A stretch of 35,628 bases of DNA from Reyranella sp. Its GTDB lineage: Bacteria; Pseudomonadota; Alphaproteobacteria; Reyranellales; Reyranellaceae. Both the position numbers and the translations under genes were made by a program. Shown in pieces: positions 16,619 through 23,638 of the stretch. Below the pieces are notes generated by a model. The model was not told the DNA's origin and made no database searches. It was given only the letters and a program-made list of their open reading frames with translations. The stretch lies in the NCBI GenBank assembly GCA_021732285.1, contig JAKFVH010000176.1, positions 1 through 35,628 on the forward strand, given 5' to 3'. Within the stretch, counting starts at the first letter, position 1, and each line of letters begins with the position of its first letter.

Positions 16619-16758
16619 GAAGACGGATTTCCCCGAGAGCAAGGTGTTGGCTTGCTGTCGGCTGGAAATCCATCGCTGCACATCCTGTTGGCTTTGGAAC
16701 GGCCGGAAACGTAGGCTCGCTGGCCGCGATATTCAAGGCGAGCGAGGGAGAGAACGCC

Positions 16759-17784
16759 GTGGCCAAGCCCCTGCGTCTGGGCGTCGCCTACGATTTCCGC
16801 AATCCGCCGGAATCGGGCCTGAGCCACCAGGCGCTCTATGCCGCGATCATGGATCAGGTGGCGTGGCTCGACGGGCTGGGGCTCGATCTCGTCTGGTTCA
16901 CCGAGCATCACTTCGTCGACGACGGCTACCTGCCGTCGTGGATCCCGGTCGCGGCGGCGATGGCGGCGCTCACCAAGCGCGTGCGCTTCTCCTGCGACGT
17001 CTGCCTGCTGCCCTTCAACCATCCCCTGCGGCTCGCCGAGGATCTCGCCGTGCTCGACAACATCAGCGGTGGGCGCGTGGAGATCGGCGTCGGCATGGGC
17101 TACGCGCCACACGAGTTCAAGGGCTTCGGCCTGCCGGTGTCGCGCCGCGTGTCGCTGACCGACGAGGGGCTCGATGTGCTGAAGCGCGCCTTCACCGGCG
17201 AGACCTTCAGCTACGCCGGCAAGCGCTACAATTTCACCGACGTGAAGATCACGCCGGGCTACGTGCAGCCCGGCGGGCCGCCGCTCTGGGTGGCGGCAAT
17301 GTCGGAGGCGGGCGCGCTGCGCGCCGCGCGGGTCGGCGCCAACCTGCTGCCGCAGGGGCCGCGCCGGCAATCGCTCGATCCATGGTTGGCGAAGCTCAAG
17401 GCGGAAGGCCGCAATCCATCCGGCCATCGCATCGGCATCATCAAATCCTGCCTGGTGACCGACGATCGTGAGCGCGACTGGGGCAAGGTACGGGTCGCCG
17501 AGCGACGGCGCATGGACATCTACCATCGCTTCCGCGAGGAAGCCGGCGGGCATGGCGGCGTCCAGGGCATCGCCGAGGCCGATCGCATCCCGCAGACCTG
17601 GGTGGTGGGCGACGTCGAGCATTGCGTGAAGGAGCTCGCCGCCTTCATCCGCGAGTACGGGCTCACCGACATCGTCACCTGGGCGGTGCCGCCGGGCCTC
17701 ACGCCCGACGACACCAATGCGAGCCTCGAGCGTTTCGCGCGCGAGGTGGCGCCGCGTCTCAGGACGATGTTCGGCGCGACCTGA
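16759..17784 (+). CDS. LLM class flavin-dependent oxidoreductase
   Basis: A 341-residue luciferase-like monooxygenase family protein, a TIM barrel using FMN or F420. Typical features are LDLVWFTEHHF near residue 45-55, the strand VRFSCDVCLLPFNHPLRLAEDLAVLDNISGGR split over the core barrel, and GVGMGYAPHEFKGFG. The substrate is unknown; relatives oxidise long-chain aldehydes, sulfonates or heterocycles. GTG 16759 is supported by GAGGGAG 8 bases upstream. The gene diverges from the ABC-F gene across 140 bases. Its final 26 bases overlap the end of the sigma-factor fusion gene on the opposite strand. Confidence 0.92.
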   Translation: MAKPLRLGVAYDFRNPPESGLSHQALYAAIMDQVAWLDGLGLDLVWFTEHHFVDDGYLPSWIPVAAAMAALTKRVRFSCDVCLLPFNHPLRLAEDLAVLDNISGGRVEIGVGMGYAPHEFKGFGLPVSRRVSLTDEGLDVLKRAFTGETFSYAGKRYNFTDVKITPGYVQPGGPPLWVAAMSEAGALRAARVGANLLPQGPRRQSLDPWLAKLKAEGRNPSGHRIGIIKSCLVTDDRERDWGKVRVAERRRMDIYHRFREEAGGHGGVQGIAEADRIPQTWVVGDVEHCVKELAAFIREYGLTDIVTWAVPPGLTPDDTNASLERFAREVAPRLRTMFGAT

Positions 17785-19345
17785 GCTCGCGCATGCTGCC
17801 GCCGAAGTAGAAGGCGTCGACGGCCAAATCGTCGTGCCGCCCGTCGAGGATGCCCGCGCAGTCGTCGAGCGCTTCAGCGAGGCCGACATACGACCCCGGC
17901 TGGCGCGTCCACGGTTCGGCGCAGAAGAAGGGCTGCGTCAGGTAGTTCGCGAGCTTGCGCGCCCGCTCGTCGCCGCCGCCCGACCACAGCGCCATCAATG
18001 CCTCGCGCGCGCGGCCGGCAAGCTGGCGATGGCGAGACCCGGCCGCAGGTCCTCCCAGCAGGCGGGCGTGCGAGGTGCGCGGGTCGAGGCAGGGGTAGAT
18101 CTTCGCCACCGCCATGTCGCGCGACAGATGGATCACCGTGTCGGCCGGCGCGAGGCCTGCCAGAGCGCCCTCCGTCCACGGGCCGTCGCCGGCTCGCAGG
18201 AAGAAGGTTTGCACGGCGCCCTTGGTGCCTTCGCTGAAACCATCCTGCTTCAGCGCGTCGGCGTGCGAATAGCCGGGTGCGCGTTCGCCTTCCCAGCTCG
18301 GCATCACGGCGAACAGCGAGACGCGGTCGCTGCCGCCGCTCAGGCGGCGCACCAGTTCCTCCATGACGACGGTCGTGCCGGCGCGCTGTTCGCCCGCGAT
18401 CGCCACGGTGCCGCCGGCCGTCAGCGGGCAGAGCACGTCGATCGCCTTGATGCCGGTCTCGAGCAGCCGTGGCTCAGCGGGCGGCAAGGCGAGCGCCGTG
18501 ACCAGACGCTCGAAGCCCGCGGCATCGATCGGCGTCAGGCCGTGGCGCTGCTCGTTCAACACAGTGGCGCCGCGCGGCAAGGCCTCGTCGGCCGCGAGCG
18601 CAATGGCGCGTACCAGGCCGCCGCCCGGGCGCTGCACGACCTGCACGGCGATCGCCCGCTTGTTGGCTTCGTCGCTGACGGCGAGCTCGGACAGGAGATC
18701 GGGGAGCGAGCTCGGGTCGAACAGGACTTCGACGACATTGCCGCGGCTCTCGACCAGGCGGCCGATGCGGTTGGCGAAATCATCGGGCAGGGCGTTGCCG
18801 TGGAGCGTGTCGGAAACCATGTCGAGCATCCTTTCCTTGAGGTGACGGCGGGCGGCATGCAGGCGGTTGTTCACGGCCGTCGTGGAGAGGCCCAGGAACA
18901 CGGCAATGTCCTGATGCGAGCAGTCGTGCAGGTAGAAGAGCGTGGCGACCTCGCGCAGATCGGCCGGCAAACCCGCGACGGCCGTCAGCGCCCGGCTCGC
19001 CTGGTCCTGGCGGTCGACCCGGTCGTCGGCGGCGGGCTCGTCACTCGGCAGCTCGGCGGCGGCCGACAATGGCAGGGTCTCGAGATGGCCGCGCCGCAAC
19101 AGCCGCGACGCGCGACGGCGCACGATCGTCCGCAGCCAGCCCGGGAAGGCTTTCGGTTCCTCCAGGGTGGGCAAGGCCGCCCAGGCGGCGACGAAGGCTT
19201 CTTGGACGACGTCTTCGGCGCGATGGAAATCGCCCACCATCGCCAGCGCCGAGCCGAAGGCGAACTGCTGGAACCGCCGCGTCAGCTCGACGAAGGCGCC
19301 GACATCGCGCTGGGCGGCCCGGCGGACCAGGGTCTCGAGATCCAT
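17759..19345 (-). CDS. ECF-type sigma factor fused to a degenerate F1-ATPase beta-like module
   Basis: A 528-residue fusion. Residues 1-80 are a sigma-70 region 2 (HRAEDVVQEAFVAAW) and 110-170 a region 4 helix-turn-helix (HQDIAVFLGLSTTAVNNRLH), together an ECF-type sigma. Residues 190-265 match the F1 beta N-terminal barrel (GRLVESRGNVVEVLF; GGLVRAIALAADEALPRG). At 297-330 LETGIKAIDVLCPL precedes the P-loop position, which reads GEQRAGTT (318-325): the Walker A lysine is Thr324. The central Walker B/arginine-finger part is missing. The F1-like IYPCLDPRTS (416-425) and C-terminal domain (ARKLANYLTQPFFCAEPWT, 462 on) remain. ATG 19345 has AGGAG 6 bases upstream. It lies 55 bases after an MFS gene on the same strand. 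I infer a sigma factor with a nucleotide- or partner-sensing domain unable to hydrolyse ATP normally. Confidence 0.93.
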   Translation of the reverse strand: MDLETLVRRAAQRDVGAFVELTRRFQQFAFGSALAMVGDFHRAEDVVQEAFVAAWAALPTLEEPKAFPGWLRTIVRRRASRLLRRGHLETLPLSAAAELPSDEPAADDRVDRQDQASRALTAVAGLPADLREVATLFYLHDCSHQDIAVFLGLSTTAVNNRLHAARRHLKERMLDMVSDTLHGNALPDDFANRIGRLVESRGNVVEVLFDPSSLPDLLSELAVSDEANKRAIAVQVVQRPGGGLVRAIALAADEALPRGATVLNEQRHGLTPIDAAGFERLVTALALPPAEPRLLETGIKAIDVLCPLTAGGTVAIAGEQRAGTTVVMEELVRRLSGGSDRVSLFAVMPSWEGERAPGYSHADALKQDGFSEGTKGAVQTFFLRAGDGPWTEGALAGLAPADTVIHLSRDMAVAKIYPCLDPRTSHARLLGGPAAGSRHRQLAGRAREALMALWSGGGDERARKLANYLTQPFFCAEPWTRQPGSYVGLAEALDDCAGILDGRHDDLAVDAFYFGGSMRELRSRRTSS

Positions 19346-19400
19346 GTCAGTCTCCTGCCCAATAGTACCGGGCAGGCGGCTTGGCCTTTGGCTGCCAGGC

Positions 19401-20627
19401 CTAGGCCGGCTGCGCCGCCGGCCGCTGCGAGGGGAAGGGCGGGAACAGCAGCGCGATCGCCATGGCGCCGAGGCCGATGCCGAACGAGCCAATGTAGAGC
19501 CAGCCGTAGCTGCCGGTGGTGTCGTAGATCCAGCCGCCGACTGCCGGGCCAAGCGCCATGCCGCCGGCCGAGAACACGGTGGAGGCGCCGATCACCGTGC
19601 CCATGATGCGCATCGGGAAGTACTCGCGCGCGATCACGGCGTAGAGCGGCATGATCCCGCCGTAGATCAGGCCGAACACGGCGGCCACGGCATAGAACTC
19701 GCCGAGCTGGCGCACGAAGAAGTAGGCGCCGGCCCCCAGCGCCTGGGCGAACAGGCCGATCACCAGCACGCGCTTGGCGCCGAAGCGGTCGCCGGCCAGG
19801 CCGAACACGATGCGGCCGCCCAGCCCCGCCAGGCCTTCGACGCTGTAGATGGTGACCGCGGCCATCACCGGCAGGCCGCAGGCGATGGCGTAGCTCACGG
19901 TATGGAAAATCGGCCCGGAATGCGTGGCGCAGCAGCAGAAGTAGGTGAGCGACAGCACCCAGAACTGCGGCGAGCGCAGCGCCTGGCCCGCCGTCATGTC
20001 GGGATCGGCAACGCCCATCGTCACGCCCGGCGCCGCCGCCGCGCGCTCGCGCGGGTCGATCACGGGCGGCGCGCGGCGCACGAAGAAGGCCGTCGGGATC
20101 AGGATCGCCCAGGCCAGGACGGCAATCACGAGCTGGGCGGTGCGCCAGTCGTAGTTGGTGACCAGCCAGCTCGCGAAGGGCGAGATCGTCATCGGCGCCA
20201 TGCCCATGCCGGCCGACACCAGCGAGACGGCCAGGCTGCGGCGGTTCTCGAACCAGCCGGTCACTGTCGTCATCGTCGGCACGAACACCGCACCGGTGGC
20301 GCCGCCGACCAGCAGGCCATAGATGAGCTGGAATTCGAGCAGGCTGGTGGCGCGGCTGGCCAGCGCCAGACCCAGCCCCAGCAGGACGCCGCCGCTCAGC
20401 ACGACGGGCAGCGGCCCGAAACGATCGGTCAGCGCGCCCCAGCCGAAGGAGGCGATGCCCATCGTCAGGAAGACGATCGTCATGGCGCTCGACACGCCGG
20501 TGCGCGACCAGCCGGTCGCGTCCGCCATCGGTTGCAGGAACACCGCCAGCGAGAACACTGCGCCGATCGACACGCATCCCAGCACGCCGCCGGCGGCAAC
20601 CACGACCCAACCGTAAAACAGCTTCAT
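19401..20627 (-). CDS. MFS transporter
   Basis: A 408-residue major facilitator superfamily permease with twelve predicted helices. Family signs include GALTDRFGPLPVVLSGG (the loop 2-3 motif A in variant form) and its repeat GLAGDRFGAKRVLVIG in the second half, with GWVVVAAGGVLGCVSIG at the start as in monocarboxylate/oxalate-formate-type members. The substrate is probably a small organic anion, but this is inferred only from overall resemblance. ATG 20627 is preceded by GAGGAG 6 bases upstream. An AT-rich palindrome and a good promoter lie just upstream, so expression is likely controlled by a small-molecule-responsive regulator encoded elsewhere. The sigma-factor fusion gene follows and may be co-transcribed. 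Confidence 0.93.
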   Translation of the reverse strand: MKLFYGWVVVAAGGVLGCVSIGAVFSLAVFLQPMADATGWSRTGVSSAMTIVFLTMGIASFGWGALTDRFGPLPVVLSGGVLLGLGLALASRATSLLEFQLIYGLLVGGATGAVFVPTMTTVTGWFENRRSLAVSLVSAGMGMAPMTISPFASWLVTNYDWRTAQLVIAVLAWAILIPTAFFVRRAPPVIDPRERAAAAPGVTMGVADPDMTAGQALRSPQFWVLSLTYFCCCATHSGPIFHTVSYAIACGLPVMAAVTIYSVEGLAGLGGRIVFGLAGDRFGAKRVLVIGLFAQALGAGAYFFVRQLGEFYAVAAVFGLIYGGIMPLYAVIAREYFPMRIMGTVIGASTVFSAGGMALGPAVGGWIYDTTGSYGWLYIGSFGIGLGAMAIALLFPPFPSQRPAAQPA

Positions 20628-20654
20628 CCGTCGCTCCTCGAACGGGTTGGATAA

Positions 20655-20683
20655 CACTTAACTGAAAGGTTAAGTGATCGCAA
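20655..20683 (-). promoter_or_regulatory. promoter with palindromic operator for the MFS gene
   Basis: A perfect palindrome CACTTAAC-TGAAAG-GTTAAGTG (20655-20676) stands out in GC-rich DNA, 28 bases before the MFS ATG. Read on the minus strand, TTGCGA (20683-20678) and TAAGTG (20660-20655) are separated by exactly 17 bases and would be the -35 and -10. The palindrome covers the spacer and the -10, the usual layout for a repressor. The shape fits MarR- or ArsR-type dimer sites. Confidence 0.65.
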
Positions 20684-20768
20684 CCCTCCCGTCCGCCCCT
20701 GGAAGACGAACGGCGGCTTCGAAAAGATACAGGATCGCCGGATTTATTTCGGAGTAGACTGGGCTGCG

Positions 20769-21083
20769 ATGCTGAAGACGACCTTGATCGGGACGCTGCT
20801 TTTCCTGGCCGCCTGCGGCGGTACTGCCGGCGGGCCGGGCGCGTGGCAGAAGGCTGGCGCGACTGACGCGAGTGTTGCCGCCGACACGGCGCAGTGCCGT
20901 ACCACCGCCCAGCAGACAGCCGCACGCCTCTATCCCCTTGGCTCCAGCAACCCGACCTTGGGCGGCGCCGGGATGATCGCGTCGCAACAGCAGGCCAACA
21001 CCGACCGCACCAGCGCCGAACTTCAGTACTTCAACGACTGCATGGAAGGCCGCGGGTACACGCGCCAGAAGCCTGCGAACTGA
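20769..21083 (+). CDS. small lipoprotein of unknown function
   Basis: 104 residues. The N-terminus is a lipoprotein signal with lipobox LAAC and acylated Cys16, followed by a Gly-rich linker, so the mature protein is membrane-anchored in the periplasm. Two further cysteines (in AQCRTTAQQ and YFNDCMEGRGYTRQ) could form a disulfide. The ending DCMEGRGY is common in small alphaproteobacterial lipoproteins of unknown role. The start ATG has only a distant GGAG. The gene is divergent from the MFS gene and 58 bases before the peptidase/beta-repeat gene. Confidence 0.75.
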   Translation: MLKTTLIGTLLFLAACGGTAGGPGAWQKAGATDASVAADTAQCRTTAQQTAARLYPLGSSNPTLGGAGMIASQQQANTDRTSAELQYFNDCMEGRGYTRQKPAN

Positions 21084-21141
21084 CGACACTAATCGTCTCA
21101 CCTTGTCGGTTGCTTAAATCGAGGATACGATCAACCGCAGG

Positions 21142-23625
21142 ATGTGGATTTCTCCTGCCTTCAACACGCCGTCCGTCGACCAGGTAAAGTTCGGTGCCTG
21201 GGGTCAGGATGTACCGGGCTACGGCTGGGCCTATTGCGGCCCGACCGCCGTGCTGATGGGCCTCTACTGGCTCTCCTTGAACGGCTTCACACAGGTCGCG
21301 CCGGCGAAATACACCAGCGAGACCGACCCGGCGGTCTTCGGTCTCGAGCGCATCGTTGCCGGGTTCATGCAGACCTCCGTGGTATGGGGCACCGGCTACA
21401 ACATGTCGGATGGCATCTCCGACTATCTCTCCGCCTGCGGCATCGCGCCGTCACAGTACACCTTCAGCCATATGCAGAACCCGGGGCAGGAGTTCCTCAA
21501 CAACCAGCTCGCGCCCAACTACGCGCCCGATCCGGACACGATCGTGCTGGCCAATTTCTCGGTCGGCTGGTTCGACGCCTGCGACACGAAGAGGACCCTG
21601 ACCTGCACCGGCGGCCATGTACTCACGCCGCTGGCCGGCGGCCTGGCGACCGTGCTGATCAACAACCCCTGGCCGCCGTCGCTCTTCGCGACGTTGCCCA
21701 ATCCGCAGACGGTCCAGCTCTACCCCGTGAAGGGACACTGGACCTTCGTGAACTTCACCTCGCCGTCAAACCTGCCGCCCAGTGCCTACACCCAGGTCGG
21801 TTCCGATTTCACCGGCCCCAACATGACGCAGCGTGCGCTCCTGTGGGGCGGCCAGGCGTGGGCCATCGAGAAATCGGTCAAGGACGCCCTGCCCAGCACC
21901 TGGACGCTCACGGACCTGAAGTGGTTCAACACCAACGGCGCCGATTTCACCGTGAGGGCGCCGCTCGCCGGAACCGGTGGGATCGCCAAGAGCGGCGCCG
22001 GCAGGCTGACGCTCGGCAACACCAACCAGCTCAGCGGGCCAAACCGCGTCACCGGCGGCACCCTGTGCACCACCGCGCTGTCCGGCGCACCGTTCGGCAC
22101 CGGCTCGCTCAGCCTGCTGGGCGACGGCCTGCTGGCGTTCTCGCCGCCCGGCGGCGCCGCTGTCACCGCGACGGTGGCGTCCGGGGCGGACGCCACCTTC
22201 ACGCTCGACCTCGGCGGCGGTGCGCTGACCCTCGAAGGCACCGGCAACTTCACGGTCACCCTTGGCGGCTACAGCGACGCCAAGACCGCCAACATCCAGC
22301 GCATCGGCACGGGCACCCTGGTCATCGCCCCGGGCGGCGGCGTGGCCGCGCTCGGCGACAGCCAGCAGGTCCTGGTGACGGGATCGCTCGGCAACCTGCC
22401 GGCCGTGACCAACGGCATCGTGGCGCCTTACATCGTGGCCTACGACACGGCCGTCCTCAGCGCCGGCGCCTTCCTGACGTACGGCAGCACCGGCTTCGCG
22501 CCCGTCGTGCCGACGTTCTCAAGCAAGGTTGCGATCGCCGACGTGACGTCCGACATGGTCTACGAGGCGGTGACGCCGCAGACCGTCGCCTCGGGCGCCA
22601 GCCCCCAGATCTACGCCCTGGAGATGGACGGCGGCTCGCTCGCCGGCAGCGGTGCCAGCCTGCTGGTCGGCAGCCAGGCGGCCGGTGACGTCGCTGGCCT
22701 GATCATGAACGGCGGCGACATCACCGTGGACACGCTCACCTTTGGCGCGGCCGAAGCGGTGATCTATGCCAGCAAGACCAGCGGCGGCACGACCATCGGC
22801 TCGCAGATCAGCGCCAGCGGGGGCCTCACCCTGTTCGGCCCGGGCACGCTCACGCTCTCGGCCGACAACAGCTCGCTCAGTGGTTCGGTCAACCTCAATG
22901 CCGGCAGGCTGATCGCGGCGGGCGCAGGTTCGACCGGCAGCGGCGACGTCATCGTCGACAGCACCGCCGTGCTGCAGGTGAGCGGCAGCGTTGCCGGCAA
23001 CGTCTCGGTCGCCCAGAACGGCGTCGTCGCTCTCGTCGGCGGCACGCTCGACGGCCAGCTCTCGGTGGCCGCCAGCGGCACGAACAATCCCAATCCGGGG
23101 GGCCGCCTTGAAGGCGTCGGCACGGTCGCCGGGCAAGCCGTGCTGGGGGGCGTGGTGCAATCCGGCCCGCAACCCGGCTTCCTCACCTTCACGGGCGCCG
23201 TCACCCTGCCGGTCACGGCAAGCTTCTACTGGCGTCTGCACAAGCTGGTCGACGGCACTGAGCCGTCCGACGGCTGGAATGCGCTGGAATTCACGGCCGA
23301 CGACCCCACGCTCGGCGGGACGATCCCCATCTATCTGGATTTCTCGGCGCTTGGTGCCGATCCCGACGGTGGCAACGCCAACTTCTGGAAAGACCAGCAC
23401 AGTTGGACGCTGCTGCAACTGTCGTCGTCCACGCCCTTCACCGGCCAGGTCTACGGCGAGAAGTTTGTCGCGGGCTCGTTCGACACGGAACAGAACGGCA
23501 GCGTCTTCACACTCACCTGGACTCCGGCGCCACCGCATCACGATCTCGCCGAGCGGCAAAGGCTGAAAGCCATGTCGCGCCTGCGGCTGCAGGCCTCAAG
23601 CCCGCCTCCGGGCGCGTCGGCATAG
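21142..23625 (+). CDS. papain/C39-like peptidase head joined to autotransporter-type beta-strand repeats
   Basis: 827 residues. The N-terminal ~200 residues look like a papain-fold peptidase of the C39-like type: Cys32 in GYGWAYCGPTAVLMGLYWL, His159 in TCTGGHVLTPL, and Asn175 in LINNPWPP are in the order and spacing of a catalytic Cys-His-Asn triad. From about 250 to 700 the protein is Gly/Ser/Thr-rich and built of autotransporter-associated beta-strand repeats (GGIAKSGAGRLTLGNTNQLSG; LTLFGPGTLTLSADNSSLSG). No C-terminal beta-barrel and no clear N-terminal signal peptide are seen. Export route and substrate are therefore unknown. The start ATG lacks a good Shine-Dalgarno sequence, and the 58 bases upstream were checked for a longer frame without success. 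Confidence 0.85.
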   Translation: MWISPAFNTPSVDQVKFGAWGQDVPGYGWAYCGPTAVLMGLYWLSLNGFTQVAPAKYTSETDPAVFGLERIVAGFMQTSVVWGTGYNMSDGISDYLSACGIAPSQYTFSHMQNPGQEFLNNQLAPNYAPDPDTIVLANFSVGWFDACDTKRTLTCTGGHVLTPLAGGLATVLINNPWPPSLFATLPNPQTVQLYPVKGHWTFVNFTSPSNLPPSAYTQVGSDFTGPNMTQRALLWGGQAWAIEKSVKDALPSTWTLTDLKWFNTNGADFTVRAPLAGTGGIAKSGAGRLTLGNTNQLSGPNRVTGGTLCTTALSGAPFGTGSLSLLGDGLLAFSPPGGAAVTATVASGADATFTLDLGGGALTLEGTGNFTVTLGGYSDAKTANIQRIGTGTLVIAPGGGVAALGDSQQVLVTGSLGNLPAVTNGIVAPYIVAYDTAVLSAGAFLTYGSTGFAPVVPTFSSKVAIADVTSDMVYEAVTPQTVASGASPQIYALEMDGGSLAGSGASLLVGSQAAGDVAGLIMNGGDITVDTLTFGAAEAVIYASKTSGGTTIGSQISASGGLTLFGPGTLTLSADNSSLSGSVNLNAGRLIAAGAGSTGSGDVIVDSTAVLQVSGSVAGNVSVAQNGVVALVGGTLDGQLSVAASGTNNPNPGGRLEGVGTVAGQAVLGGVVQSGPQPGFLTFTGAVTLPVTASFYWRLHKLVDGTEPSDGWNALEFTADDPTLGGTIPIYLDFSALGADPDGGNANFWKDQHSWTLLQLSSSTPFTGQVYGEKFVAGSFDTEQNGSVFTLTWTPAPPHHDLAERQRLKAMSRLRLQASSPPPGASA

Positions 23626-23638
23626 TCCGTCGCCGGCC

